DNA from: Nitrosomonas marina
GTDB taxonomy: Bacteria; Pseudomonadota; Gammaproteobacteria; Burkholderiales; Nitrosomonadaceae
Assembly: GCF_900111605.1 (NCBI RefSeq)
Contig: NZ_FOIA01000008.1
Coordinates: 47,110-111,109, forward strand
Direction: 5' to 3'
DNA length: 64,000 nt
Shown here: piece by piece, positions 47,445-57,169 of the stretch
How the letters are laid out: each line of letters starts with the position of its first letter
Position numbering within the stretch: position 1 is the stretch's first letter
Program-made: the position numbers and the translations under genes
The notes under the pieces: generated by a model
Database searches by the model: none
Seen by the model: the letters and a program-made list of their open reading frames with translations, nothing else
What the model was told of the DNA's origin: nothing

Positions 47445-49475
47445 GTGATTCAAACCTTCCCCAATAGTTTGTATAAATTGCATCAATCGTTTAAACCCGC
47501 CGGTGATCAGCCGCATGCGATCAAAAAACTGGTTGAAGGTATTAACGATGGACTGGCCTACCAAACGCTGCTGGGTGTTACGGGGTCGGGTAAAACTTTC
47601 ACCATAGCTAACGTCATTGCGCGTCTGGGGCGACCAGCAATATTGATTGCTCCCAATAAAACACTGGCAGCGCAATTATACGCTGAGATGCGTGAATTCT
47701 TTCCCGAAAATGCTGTTGAATATTTTGTCTCTTATTATGACTATTATCAGCCCGAAGCGTATGTACCTTCGCGTGATTTGTTTATTGAGAAGGACTCGAG
47801 CATCAATGCACATATAGAACAAATGCGTCTATCGGCGACAAAGTCGTTGCTGGAACGTGACGATACGGTGATTGTGGCAACGGTTTCATGTATCTATGGT
47901 ATCGGTGACCCTGTTGATTATCACGGTATGATTCTGCATTTGCGGCGAAACGAAAAATATTCGCAGCGCGATATTATTAAACGTTTGACGGAAATGCAGT
48001 ATGAACGCAATGAAATAGAGTTTGCGCGCGGGATGTTTCGTGTCAGGGGAGATGTGCTCGATGTTTTTCCGGCGGAAAGCTCCGAAGCGGCTGTTCGAAT
48101 CTCGCTGTTTGATGATGAAATTGACGATTTGTCGTTGTTTGATCCTTTGACAGGTCGCGCTTTGCAAAAATTATCGCGCTATACAGTGTATCCTTCCAGT
48201 CATTATGTGACACCAAGAAGCACGGTTTTGCGCGCAATGGAGTCAATCAAGTGTGAACTGCGTGAACGGTTGGATTATTATTATCAGGACCATCATCTGG
48301 TAGAAGCCCAGCGTCTCGAGCAGCGTACTCGATTTGACCTTGAGATGCTTAATGAACTGGGCTTTTGCAAAGGTATTGAAAATTACTCCCGGCATCTTTC
48401 GGGAAAAAATCCCGGAGAGCCGCCACCAACACTTATTGATTATTTGCCCAGAAATACCCTGATGTTTATCGATGAGAGTCATGTGACTGTGCCACAGATT
48501 GGCGGTATGTTTAAAGGCGATCGCTCGCGAAAAGAAAATTTGGTGCAGTACGGTTTTCGCTTGCCATCCGCCTTGGATAATCGACCGCTTAAATTTGAAG
48601 AATTTGAAAAAATGATGCCGCAAACCGTTTTTATCTCCGCGACGCCGGCGGACTACGAACACAAGCATAGCGGGCAGACTGTCGAACAAGTCGTTCGGCC
48701 GACAGGACTTGTCGACCCGAAGATAGAAGTGCGTCCGGTCACATCACAGGTGGATGATCTGATGTCTGAAGTAACTATCCGTGCTGACAAGAATGAACGT
48801 GTTCTGGTGACGACATTAACCAAGCGGATGGCGGAAGACCTGACGGATTATTTTGCGGATCACCGGATCAGAGTGCGTTACCTGCATTCTGATATCGATA
48901 CTGTAGAACGCGTTGAAATCATTCGCGATCTAAGGCTTGGCGAATTCGATGTACTGGTTGGCATTAACCTTTTACGCGAGGGTCTGGATATTCCGGAGGT
49001 CTCACTGGTCGCGATACTGGATGCGGACAAGGAAGGGTTTTTACGATCAGAGCGTTCTTTAATACAAACCATTGGTAGGGCTGCACGGCATATTAACGGA
49101 ACAGCTATTCTGTATGCAGATCACATTACGCGTTCCATGCGTGCAGCTATTGATGAAACAAACCGTCGTCGCGAAAAACAACTGGCGTTTAACCAGATCC
49201 ATCAAATTACACCGCGATCTGTGCATAAGCGGATAAAGGATTTGATCGATGGCGTTTATAGTCTCGAAACGGCACAAAAGAAACTTAAAGCCAGTGACAC
49301 GCTGGCAGAATATCAAACAATGGATGCAAGACAGATCAGCAAAAAAATCCAGCGGTTGGAAAAGAATATGCTGAATGCTGCCAAGAATCTCGAGTTCGAG
49401 CAGGCCGCACAGTATCGGGATGAAATTAAACAGTTAAAAAACTTATTGTTTATTGGCGCAGCTGAAATAGAATGA
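47445..49475 (+). CDS. uvrB: Excinuclease ABC subunit B, UvrB
   Basis: A 676-residue helicase-like damage verifier of nucleotide excision repair. It has Walker [18 protein letters not shown], the beta-hairpin region [19 protein letters not shown], the DEAD-like [16 protein letters not shown], motif [38 protein letters not shown], and the C-terminal UVR domain that contacts UvrC. Length and order are normal. It is divergent from aspC. Confidence 0.97.
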   Translation: MIQTFPNSLYKLHQSFKPAGDQPHAIKKLVEGINDGLAYQTLLGVTGSGKTFTIANVIARLGRPAILIAPNKTLAAQLYAEMREFFPENAVEYFVSYYDYYQPEAYVPSRDLFIEKDSSINAHIEQMRLSATKSLLERDDTVIVATVSCIYGIGDPVDYHGMILHLRRNEKYSQRDIIKRLTEMQYERNEIEFARGMFRVRGDVLDVFPAESSEAAVRISLFDDEIDDLSLFDPLTGRALQKLSRYTVYPSSHYVTPRSTVLRAMESIKCELRERLDYYYQDHHLVEAQRLEQRTRFDLEMLNELGFCKGIENYSRHLSGKNPGEPPPTLIDYLPRNTLMFIDESHVTVPQIGGMFKGDRSRKENLVQYGFRLPSALDNRPLKFEEFEKMMPQTVFISATPADYEHKHSGQTVEQVVRPTGLVDPKIEVRPVTSQVDDLMSEVTIRADKNERVLVTTLTKRMAEDLTDYFADHRIRVRYLHSDIDTVERVEIIRDLRLGEFDVLVGINLLREGLDIPEVSLVAILDADKEGFLRSERSLIQTIGRAARHINGTAILYADHITRSMRAAIDETNRRREKQLAFNQIHQITPRSVHKRIKDLIDGVYSLETAQKKLKASDTLAEYQTMDARQISKKIQRLEKNMLNAAKNLEFEQAAQYRDEIKQLKNLLFIGAAEIE

Positions 49476-49487
49476 CTCTATTTTTTT
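49465..49487 (+). terminator. Probable terminator overlapping the uvrB stop
   Basis: AAATAGA-ATGAC-TCTATTT, a 7-base-pair stem, runs into four more Ts. The uvrB stop codon lies in the loop. The stem is AT-rich, so termination may be partial. The opposing nrfJ-like gene ends at 49478. Confidence 0.45.
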
Positions 49488-49825
49488 ATCATTGTTGATG
49501 ACGCGAATATAACGCGTCTGAATGTGCGGTTTAATGTTTTACTGGTAAAGTTTTCCATTGACATGCTTTCCACAAATCGAATGTGATCGCCGAGTTTCAC
49601 CTGGGTTGTCGGTGCTGCTATCCAAAATTGCCTGTCACCATTTTCAAGTTGCATATAGGTATAACCAGTGGTGTCCAGAATCTCTATAACCTTCCCCTCA
49701 TTGTTTGGATATTGCTTTCCAGACGCAACCACGGTGGATTCTTCATGATGCAGTGCCAGCGTGCTTAGTGGATAAAAAAGTAAGCTGCTCATAAATAGCG
49801 TAATTGTTGCAAACAATATTCTCAT
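49478..49825 (-). CDS. NrfJ-like exported small protein
   Basis: A 115-residue protein with a signal peptide (about residues 1-24, ...LSTLALH) and an OB-like domain of the NrfJ type: GKVIEILDTTGYTYMQLENG, WIAAPTTQVKLGDHIRF and MENFTSKTLNRTFRRVIF. NrfJ-type proteins occur near cytochrome and nitrite-reduction genes in other bacteria, but the role is unknown and no such genes lie here. Convergent with uvrB. Confidence 0.82.
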   Translation of the reverse strand: MRILFATITLFMSSLLFYPLSTLALHHEESTVVASGKQYPNNEGKVIEILDTTGYTYMQLENGDRQFWIAAPTTQVKLGDHIRFVESMSMENFTSKTLNRTFRRVIFASSTMIKK

Positions 49826-49887
49826 GTTGTCTCCAAGGTGTCTGAATCAAACCTGTTATGATACACCGCTATGATTTTTAGTTCCAA

Positions 49888-50709
49888 CTATGCCTTGAAT
49901 CCATATTTTTGCTGGCGCACCATTTCGAATAAGCAGACAGCAACAGTACTAGCTGCGTTGAGTGATTCTGTTTTGCCTGGCATTGGAACAAAAATTGTTT
50001 TGTCTGCTGCTCGAAGCATTAATTCTGATAGTCCCGTACCTTCATTGCCAAATACAAAAGCAGTGGGTTTGGTTAAGTCCGATTGATATAGTGCCTGATA
50101 TCCGTTAAGAGCGGTGGCAAATATTTGTCCATGAAAATGCTTGGCGATTTCTAAAAGATTGCAGTCGCTGTGTATGGTTGTCAGGAAGTGAGCGCCCATG
50201 GCGGCGCGCAAAGTTTTTGGAGACCAGGCATCAGCGCAATCGCGGGATAAAAATATGTCAGATATATCAGCAGCAGCGGCTGTGCGGATAATCGTGCCCA
50301 GGTTACCGGGGTCCTGTATCGATTCAAGCAAAATGCAATTCGATAGTTTGGAAGCGGCTATTGTCGATGGATCTGTAACCGCCGGAACCGTAATACAGGC
50401 AAGCACACCGGTTGGCGTTTTGACCGAGGAAATTTTTTCGAACACTTGATCGGTAACCCGGTAAATGCACGTATCTGGAAATTGCCTGCAAGTATCTAAC
50501 AAAGAAATGATTTCGCTGTTCTTTTGCCCCGCTTCACTGATTATAATACTCCTTGGTGCTGAAAAGCCTGTGCCAGCGGAAAGATAGGATTGTATCAGGT
50601 GAATTCCATCCAGAATTGTACTGGCTGACTGCTTGCGTAGTTGTGCCGATTTTTGCAGCTTGACCAGATATTTGACATATGGATGCTCACGCGAGGCTAT
50701 GCGTAGCAT
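49888..50709 (-). CDS. TrmH/SpoU-family RNA 2'-O-methyltransferase
   Basis: A 273-residue SPOUT methyltransferase. The N-terminal substrate-binding domain starts SREHPYVKYLVKLQKSAQLR; the catalytic domain has LLESIQDPGNLGTIIRTAAA, AFVFGNEGTGLSELML and FVPMPGKTESLNAASTVAVCLFE, the three SPOUT motifs. It most resembles the rRNA 2'-O-ribose methyltransferases (RlmB/TsnR-like); the target base cannot be told. It lies 66 bp after hisD on the same strand. Confidence 0.9.
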   Translation of the reverse strand: MLRIASREHPYVKYLVKLQKSAQLRKQSASTILDGIHLIQSYLSAGTGFSAPRSIIISEAGQKNSEIISLLDTCRQFPDTCIYRVTDQVFEKISSVKTPTGVLACITVPAVTDPSTIAASKLSNCILLESIQDPGNLGTIIRTAAAADISDIFLSRDCADAWSPKTLRAAMGAHFLTTIHSDCNLLEIAKHFHGQIFATALNGYQALYQSDLTKPTAFVFGNEGTGLSELMLRAADKTIFVPMPGKTESLNAASTVAVCLFEMVRQQKYGFKA

Positions 50710-50775
50710 TTGATTCTTACACTGAACTGCTGAAGCATCTAAAGGACGGTCCGCTTGTCAAGCCAGGCACAAAGA

Positions 50776-52077
50776 CTATGCTTTAATACGATATTCTGCG
50801 GAGCGGGCATGTGCCTGCAGGCCTTCACAGTTTGCCAGTATTGATGCGACCTCACCAAGCTCTGCGGCACCCTGCTCGGAAACCTGTATCAGGCTGCTGC
50901 GTTTCTGAAAATCATAAACCCCCAGTGGGGATGAGAACCGCGCTGTTCTCGAAGTAGGCAGCACGTGATTGGGACCAGCGCAGTAATCACCCAACGCTTC
51001 ACAGGTATGTCGTCCCATAAAAATAGCACCGGCGTGCCTGATTTTATCAACCCAGTGTTCCGGGCGATCAACAGAGAGTTCCAGATGTTCAGGAGAAATT
51101 GAATTTGCGATTGTACATGCTTCTTCCAGATCCCGAACTCTGATTAATGCGCCGCGGTTTTCCAGCGCCGCGCAAATAACATTTTTTCGGGGCATGGTCT
51201 CGATTAACTGATCGATACTTTGGGCGACTTTGTCTAAAAAACCGGCGTCAGGTGATAGTAAAATCGATTGTGCAAGCTCGTCATGCTCAGCCTGTGAAAA
51301 CAGATCCATGGCAATCCAGTCAGGATCTGTTTTGCCATCGCAAATCACCAGAATTTCGGAAGGGCCCGCGACCATATCGATACCGACAATTCCGAAAACG
51401 CGGCGCTTGGCAGCCGCTACATATGCATTGCCAGGACCTACAATTTTATCAACCTGTGGTATGGTTTCAGTACCGTAAGCCAGAGCGCCAATAGCCTGGG
51501 CACCGCCAATGGTAAACACGCGGTCCACATCACTGATTGCTGCTGCCGCCAATACCATGTCGTTTTTTTCGCCGTGTGGTGTCGGTACAACCATAAAAAG
51601 CTCTTTGACACCGGCAACTTTAGCGGGTATGGCATTCATAAGAACTGACGATGGGTACGAAGCCTTGCCGCCAGGCACGTAAAGTCCAACGCGGTCCAGT
51701 GGCGTGACTTTCTGACCAAGCATGGTATCATCAGCTTCCTGATAATGCCATGAACTGGCAACCTGTTTTTCATGATAACTTCTGATGCGGCTGGCTGCAT
51801 GCTCGAGCGCTTGCCGCTGCTTAACCGGTAATGTTGACAGGGATTGCTGTAATTCTCTCCGGGTTAATTCCAGAGTGTTAATTGAACTGGCATGTACATG
51901 GTCAAAACGATGTGTATACTCAATCACCGCTGCATTTCCCCGCGCCTTGATATCGGCGAGAATCTGCGCGACGGTGGTGTCAACCGATTCATCCATGATT
52001 GTGTCAAAAGACAGCAGTTGTTGCAGCGCCTGATTGAAATTACTGTCGGCTGAATTGAGTTTTTTGATTTGAACCAT
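50776..52077 (-). CDS. hisD: Histidinol dehydrogenase HisD
   Basis: A 433-residue zinc enzyme for the last two steps of histidine synthesis, from histidinol to histidine. Marks: [72 protein letters not shown] and [16 protein letters not shown] 52077 is chosen since homologues begin close to MVQIKKL; the frame opens 8 codons earlier. It follows hisG by 38 bp. hisC and the rest of the pathway are outside the window. Confidence 0.95.
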   Translation of the reverse strand: MVQIKKLNSADSNFNQALQQLLSFDTIMDESVDTTVAQILADIKARGNAAVIEYTHRFDHVHASSINTLELTRRELQQSLSTLPVKQRQALEHAASRIRSYHEKQVASSWHYQEADDTMLGQKVTPLDRVGLYVPGGKASYPSSVLMNAIPAKVAGVKELFMVVPTPHGEKNDMVLAAAAISDVDRVFTIGGAQAIGALAYGTETIPQVDKIVGPGNAYVAAAKRRVFGIVGIDMVAGPSEILVICDGKTDPDWIAMDLFSQAEHDELAQSILLSPDAGFLDKVAQSIDQLIETMPRKNVICAALENRGALIRVRDLEEACTIANSISPEHLELSVDRPEHWVDKIRHAGAIFMGRHTCEALGDYCAGPNHVLPTSRTARFSSPLGVYDFQKRSSLIQVSEQGAAELGEVASILANCEGLQAHARSAEYRIKA

Positions 52078-52115
52078 GTTAGTTGTCCAAGTGATAAGCA
52101 AAAAATGACAGGTTG

Positions 52116-52760
52116 TTAATTGTTTACGGCGCGTGAAAATGCATTCAGGATAGGCACTATGGTAGCTCTCTTCAGTTTTAATGCCGCTTGATTGACAATC
52201 AATCTGGAAGAGATTGGCATGATTTCCTCTACCGCCCGCAGGTTATTGGCTTTTAGCGTACTGCCAGTAGAGACCAGATCGACGATTGCGTCAGCAAGCC
52301 CGACCAGTGGTGCCAACTCCATTGAGCCATACAGCTTGATCAGGTCGACGTGCACTCCCTTGTCTGCGAAATGCTCGCGTGTGGTTTGCAGGTACTTGGT
52401 GGCGATTCGTAGTCGTGCTCCTTGTCTTACTGCCGAGTCATAATCAAATCCTTCTGGTGCCGCGACCATCATGCGGCAGCGCGCAATGTTTAAATCAAGC
52501 GGCTGATACAGTCCGTTGCCACCATGTTCCAGCAAGACGTCTTTCCCGGCAATACCCAGATCAGCCGCGCCGTATTGTACATATGTTGGGACGTCGGAAG
52601 CGCGCACAATGACCAGTCGTACATTGGCTCGATTAGTCAACAATATCAGTTTGCGTGATGATTCCGGATTGTCCCGGGAGACGATACCGGCAGCTTCTAA
52701 TAATGGCGCGGTATCGTCAAATATTCGCCCTTTTGACAGAGCGATAGTGATATCAGTCAT
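52116..52760 (-). CDS. hisG: ATP phosphoribosyltransferase HisG, short form
   Basis: A 214-residue short-form HisG, the first, committed enzyme of histidine synthesis. It has [39 protein letters not shown] and the PRPP-binding [18 protein letters not shown]. It lacks the C-terminal regulatory domain of the long form, so it should need HisZ, which is not in the window. Minus-strand order is sodB-hisG-hisD with gaps under 40 bp. Confidence 0.96.
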   Translation of the reverse strand: MTDITIALSKGRIFDDTAPLLEAAGIVSRDNPESSRKLILLTNRANVRLVIVRASDVPTYVQYGAADLGIAGKDVLLEHGGNGLYQPLDLNIARCRMMVAAPEGFDYDSAVRQGARLRIATKYLQTTREHFADKGVHVDLIKLYGSMELAPLVGLADAIVDLVSTGSTLKANNLRAVEEIMPISSRLIVNQAALKLKRATIVPILNAFSRAVNN

Positions 52761-52786
52761 ACAATCAATCTGCTGGTTGATCAGGT

Positions 52787-53425
52787 TTACGCCAGATTCG
52801 ATTGCGCAAATTCCCAGTTAATCAATTTGTCCAGAATGGTATTAACATAATCGACGCGGCGGTTCTGGTAATCCAGGTAGTATGCATGTTCCCAGACATC
52901 AATCGTCAGTAACGGGCGAAGATTCTGTGTGATAGGGGACTCCGCATTACTGGTTTTTGCAACAGCAATCTTGTCTCCGTCCTGAACCAGCCAGGCCCAG
53001 CCGCTGCCAAACTGTGTCATGGCCGCGTTGGCAAATTCCTTTTTACAGGCATCAATGCTGCCAAATGACTGCTCGATTTTCTGTTTGAGCGTTGAAGATG
53101 GTTCTCCACCTCCATCAGGGCTAAGGCTATGCCAGTAGAACATATGATTCCACACCTGCGCGGCGTTATTAAAAACCCCCGCCTTATCCGCTTTACCTGC
53201 AACTGCTCGAATGATTTGTTCAAGAGACTGACCTTCAAGCTCAGTACCTGTAACCAGTTTGTTCAGATTGTCAACATAGGTTTTGTGATGTTTGCCATAG
53301 TGAAAGCTGAGTGTGTTTGCGGAAATTACAGGCTCCAATGCATTATCTGCATATGGTAATGGCGCCAAAATGTACTGATTGCCTGATAATGCTGCACTGG
53401 AAAAATTGTCAAGGTTAAATGACAT
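52787..53425 (-). CDS. sodB: Superoxide dismutase, iron type
   Basis: A 212-residue Fe/Mn-family dismutase. The metal ligands are the His in [14 protein letters not shown], His in NHMFYWHSL, and Asp and His in [27 protein letters not shown] favours the iron type. The N-terminus is about 15 residues longer than E. coli SodB ([20 protein letters not shown]). AAGGAGG precedes the ATG. It is unusually placed just 26 bp before hisG. Confidence 0.95.
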   Translation of the reverse strand: MSFNLDNFSSAALSGNQYILAPLPYADNALEPVISANTLSFHYGKHHKTYVDNLNKLVTGTELEGQSLEQIIRAVAGKADKAGVFNNAAQVWNHMFYWHSLSPDGGGEPSSTLKQKIEQSFGSIDACKKEFANAAMTQFGSGWAWLVQDGDKIAVAKTSNAESPITQNLRPLLTIDVWEHAYYLDYQNRRVDYVNTILDKLINWEFAQSNLA

Positions 53426-53520
53426 CCAAGCCTCCTTTTTATATAAAATAGTTGAATAAATGAGTGATGAAAATTTTCGTGGTTACATGGTTGCAGTTTT
53501 ATTATGGATTGGTTTCTGAT

Positions 53521-53952
53521 TTAATTTTCAGGTTTTATTTCAGCGACGAATGTGATCTTGTTGTACCCGGCGAGACGCGCAGCTTCCATTATTCTGATGA
53601 CGGATTGATAAGAAGCGTTCTCATCCCCATTTATAATAATCAAGGGATCTTCCTGATCCCTGGCAGCATTTCGCAGAGCATCGCGCAGATATTCAATACT
53701 GGTTGATTTGACCGGCACCGTATCGATTGTATATTCTCCCATTGCCGTGACTGCTATATCTATTGATTTGGGGCGCTCTACTTTTTTATCAATCTCTGTA
53801 CTATTGGCCTCTGGTAATGTGATTTCCAGTTCGGCAAACTTCGAATAGGTTGTGGTAACTACCAGAAAAATCAGGATCACCAGCAAAACATCTATCATGG
53901 GAACTAGATTAATTTCGGGTTCTTCTTTCGGTCTGCCACGTTGAAAATTCAT
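53521..53952 (-). CDS. exbD: ExbD/TolR-family biopolymer transport protein
   Basis: A 143-residue inner-membrane protein with one N-terminal helix (about residues 14-37) carrying the essential Asp in INLVPMIDVLLVILIFLVV and a periplasmic domain ending IIINGDENASYQSVIRIMEA. With ExbB and TonB, or TolQ and TolA, it turns proton flow into work at the outer membrane. No exbB or tonB gene lies beside it: purE is divergent on one side and sodB lies on the other. Confidence 0.92.
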   Translation of the reverse strand: MNFQRGRPKEEPEINLVPMIDVLLVILIFLVVTTTYSKFAELEITLPEANSTEIDKKVERPKSIDIAVTAMGEYTIDTVPVKSTSIEYLRDALRNAARDQEDPLIIINGDENASYQSVIRIMEAARLAGYNKITFVAEIKPEN

Positions 53953-54126
53953 AGTAATACGCTTTCAGTTCAAGTTATGGTTTAAAATTATATAACGCGT
54001 ATCGAGTATTATAAACTGACAAAACCGAGTTATACCTGAAGCATGCTTTGCAGTGCGCATGGTACGACATGTATATTTATGACTTTATTCGCAAATGTAA
54101 TTTCCTGGAACTGCTGAACAAATAAT

Positions 54127-54624
54127 ATGAAAGTTAAAGAGCCATTAGTCAGTGTCGTCATGGGCAGCAACAGCGATTGGAATGTCATGCAGTACGCAGT
54201 GGCGATTCTGAAGGATTTTGGTCTTCCGTATGAAGTACGCGTGGTTTCGGCACATCGTACGCCCGATGAAATGTTTGAGTTTGCTGAAACTGCAAGCCAG
54301 CGGGGCATCCACTGTATAATTGCCGGCGCCGGTGGTGCTGCGCATCTGCCAGGTATGATTGCCGCAAAAACGACAGTACCTGTTCTGGGAGTGCCTGTCA
54401 ATTCGCGTTACCTGAATGGGCTGGATTCACTGCTGTCAATTGTTCAGATGCCTAAGGGCGTACCCGTTGCATCTTTTGCTATCGGTGAAGCAGGTGCTTC
54501 GAATGCAGGGCTTTTTGCTGTAGCTATGTTGGCGAACAGCGATGACCGGATTCGAAATCAACTGGTTGAGTTTCGAAAAAAACAGGCGGAAAGCGTGGCT
54601 GCAATGCGGTTACCTGAAGTGTAA
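54127..54624 (+). CDS. purE: N5-carboxyaminoimidazole ribonucleotide mutase PurE
   Basis: A 165-residue class I PurE of purine synthesis, converting N5-CAIR to CAIR. Marks: VVMGSNSDWNVM, VRVVSAHRTPDEM with the catalytic His, IAGAGGAAHLPGMIAAKT and GVPVNSRYLNGLDSLLSIVQ. Length is normal. It is first of purE-purK-purC. Confidence 0.97.
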   Translation: MKVKEPLVSVVMGSNSDWNVMQYAVAILKDFGLPYEVRVVSAHRTPDEMFEFAETASQRGIHCIIAGAGGAAHLPGMIAAKTTVPVLGVPVNSRYLNGLDSLLSIVQMPKGVPVASFAIGEAGASNAGLFAVAMLANSDDRIRNQLVEFRKKQAESVAAMRLPEV

Positions 54625-54650
54625 AAATTTTGCTTCGTGAAGAAATCTGA

Positions 54651-55799
54651 ATGAAACCAATTCTGCCGGGTGCAATGCTGGGTTTGCTGGGAGGAGGTCA
54701 GTTGGGCCGAATGTTTACCATGGCGGCGCATCGTATGGGGTATCAGGTAACCGTGCTGGACCCGGACGCTGACAGTCCTGCCGGGCGAATAGCCGAGCAG
54801 TTTATTTGTAAAGAATATACCGATCAAACCGCTCTGCAACAGTTGGGCGCGCAGTGCGCTGCAATTACAACCGAGTTCGAAAACATTCCGGCAGATGTGC
54901 TTTCTGCATTGGCTTCATTCGGTACAGTCAGTCCGGACGCTCAGAGTGTGGCGATTGCTCAAAACAGAATTGCTGAAAAATGTTTTTTGCAAACACATGA
55001 TTTTTCCGTGGCACCGTTTGCCGCGATTGAACATATTGACTGTGTTGATGACGTAAAACATTTATTCCCGGGTTTATTGAAAGTCAGTCAGTTCGGATAT
55101 GATGGCAAGGGTCAACGGCATGTGAACAGTAAGACCGAATTGCTGGATGCTTTTGTTGAGATGAACTCAGTACCATGTGTTCTGGAAAAAAAACTGCCAC
55201 TGAAATCCGAGATTTCCGTTATATTGGCAAGAGGGTGCGATGGCTTGACGGCGATATTTCCAGTTACAGAAAACCGGCATGTCAACGGAATTCTCGATAT
55301 CAGTATCGCGCCAGCCAGAATTTCAACCATGCTGGCGAAGCAGGCCTGTGATGCGGCAGAAAAGCTGGCTCACATTCTGCAATACCAGGGTGTGCTTTGT
55401 GTTGAGTTTTTCGTGCTGGATGATAACCGGTTGGTGATTAACGAAATTGCGCCGCGCCCACACAATAGTGGACATTACACTATCGATGCGTGTATCACTT
55501 CGCAGTTTGAGCAGCAATTGCGCGCTCTGTGCGGCTTGCCGCTGGGTAACGTAGTGTTACATCATCCTTGCGTAATGGTTAATCTACTGGGTGATTTATG
55601 GCAGAAAGGTACGCCGGACTGGTACTATCTGTTTGAGCAGTCATTTGCAAAACTACATTTGTACGATAAGAAAGTAGCGCGTCCGGGACGCAAAATGGGA
55701 CATTTTACCGTTCTTGGTGCGTCGGTTGATGAAGCATTGAAAAACGCGCTCCTGATTCAGCAGCATCTGGAATCCAGGAATCCAGTTAAATCAGTATGA
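54651..55799 (+). CDS. purK: N5-carboxyaminoimidazole ribonucleotide synthase PurK
   Basis: A 382-residue ATP-grasp enzyme that makes N5-CAIR from AIR, ATP and bicarbonate. It shows [55 protein letters not shown] and [19 protein letters not shown]. Its TGA stop overlaps the purC ATG in ATGA (55796-55799), a sign of translational coupling. Confidence 0.96.
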   Translation: MKPILPGAMLGLLGGGQLGRMFTMAAHRMGYQVTVLDPDADSPAGRIAEQFICKEYTDQTALQQLGAQCAAITTEFENIPADVLSALASFGTVSPDAQSVAIAQNRIAEKCFLQTHDFSVAPFAAIEHIDCVDDVKHLFPGLLKVSQFGYDGKGQRHVNSKTELLDAFVEMNSVPCVLEKKLPLKSEISVILARGCDGLTAIFPVTENRHVNGILDISIAPARISTMLAKQACDAAEKLAHILQYQGVLCVEFFVLDDNRLVINEIAPRPHNSGHYTIDACITSQFEQQLRALCGLPLGNVVLHHPCVMVNLLGDLWQKGTPDWYYLFEQSFAKLHLYDKKVARPGRKMGHFTVLGASVDEALKNALLIQQHLESRNPVKSV

Positions 55800-56704
55800 T
55801 AAACGAGTCTGCACTATATGAAACACATATCGAAAGTCTGCCACTGGTGCATCGTGGCAAGGTGCGCGATATATATGCGGTAGGCGGTGATAATTTGTTG
55901 ATTGTTCAGACTGATAGAATTTCTGCCTATGATGTGATACTTCCCAATCCCGTGCCGGGCAAAGGGAAGCTGTTGACACGATTATCAGCATTCTGGTTTG
56001 AAAAGCTGGCGCATATCCTTCCCAACCATCTGACTGAAACAACGCCCGAATCGGTTGTGGCAGTTCATGAACGTTCGCAGGTGAGTGAGCGGGCATTTGT
56101 TATTCGTAAATTCGATCCGTTGCCTGTCGAGGCTATAGTTCGTGGTTTTGTCGCCGGTTCCGGCTGGAAAGAATATCAGCAAGCCGGCACTATTTGCGGG
56201 ATATCCTTGCCACCAGGACTAAAACAGGCTGATAAAATACCGGGCGGGGCTATTTTTACACCGTCAACAAAAGCCCAGTCGGGCGAGCATGACGAAAATA
56301 TTTCATTGGCTGAGACTGAACGCCTGATCGGAAAAGGGCTGACTGAAAAGGTTAGAGAAAAGGCAATCCGACTTTATACCGAAGCAGCTGATTACGCTGC
56401 CGAGAAAGGCATTATTATTGCAGATACCAAATTCGAATTCGGACTGGATAAAGTCGGCGAGCTGTATTTAATTGACGAAGTATTGACACCCGATTCCTCA
56501 CGTTTCTGGCCCGCTGAACAGTATCAGACAGGGATCAGTCCGCCTAGCTACGATAAGCAGTTCGTGCGCGATTGGCTCGATACACAAGCATGGAACAAAA
56601 AACCTCCTGCACCAGAATTGCCGGAAGAAATAATATGCCTGACGATGAAAAAGTATGAAGAAGCGCTTAAGCTGCTTGTTACACCGCAACGAGAGGGCGT
56701 CTGA
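55796..56704 (+). CDS. purC: Phosphoribosylaminoimidazole-succinocarboxamide synthase PurC (SAICAR synthetase)
   Basis: A 302-residue SAICAR synthetase, joining aspartate to CAIR. Marks: [70 protein letters not shown] and [14 protein letters not shown]. At 302 residues it is of the longer type found in Betaproteobacteria and yeast, not the 237-residue E. coli form. It overlaps purK by 4 bp. Confidence 0.96.
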   Translation: MINESALYETHIESLPLVHRGKVRDIYAVGGDNLLIVQTDRISAYDVILPNPVPGKGKLLTRLSAFWFEKLAHILPNHLTETTPESVVAVHERSQVSERAFVIRKFDPLPVEAIVRGFVAGSGWKEYQQAGTICGISLPPGLKQADKIPGGAIFTPSTKAQSGEHDENISLAETERLIGKGLTEKVREKAIRLYTEAADYAAEKGIIIADTKFEFGLDKVGELYLIDEVLTPDSSRFWPAEQYQTGISPPSYDKQFVRDWLDTQAWNKKPPAPELPEEIICLTMKKYEEALKLLVTPQREGV

Positions 56705-56819
56705 ATCAGTTTGTATTCAGCTGTGTCCTGTTAACGATTACATGATTTGTAATTGGCGGTAATAAACAAATTTCTGCTAAAATATCGGATTCTATTAGTG
56801 TCACGCAAGGAATAATTTA

Positions 56820-57143
56820 ATGGCTTATGTAGTAACCGAGAATTGTATAAAGTGTAAATACACTGATTGTGTGGATGTATGTCCGGTAGATTGTTTTCGT
56901 GAAGGTCCTAATTTTCTGGTAATCGATCCGGATGAATGTATTGACTGTACGTTGTGTGTCGCTGAATGTCCGGTTGAGGCGATATATGCAGAAGATGATG
57001 TGCCCGAAACACAACTGGATTTTATCGCATTGAATGCGGAACTATCTAAAGAGTGGCAGCCCATTATTGAAAAGAAAGAGCCGCTCCCTGAAGCTGATGA
57101 TTGGGCTAGTATTAACGAAAAGCGTGATCATTTACAACGCTGA
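56820..57143 (+). CDS. fdxA: Seven-iron ferredoxin FdxA
   Basis: A 107-residue ferredoxin of the Azotobacter FdI type. The cysteine pattern fits one [3Fe-4S] and one [4Fe-4S] cluster: Cys9, Cys17 and Cys21-Pro in the first motif, then [17 protein letters not shown] in the second. The acidic C-terminal tail ([20 protein letters not shown]) is typical. A low-potential electron carrier whose partners are not evident. AAGGAATA precedes the ATG. Confidence 0.95.
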   Translation: MAYVVTENCIKCKYTDCVDVCPVDCFREGPNFLVIDPDECIDCTLCVAECPVEAIYAEDDVPETQLDFIALNAELSKEWQPIIEKKEPLPEADDWASINEKRDHLQR

Positions 57144-57169
57144 CCTGAATTGCGGTAACCTATTGCCGC

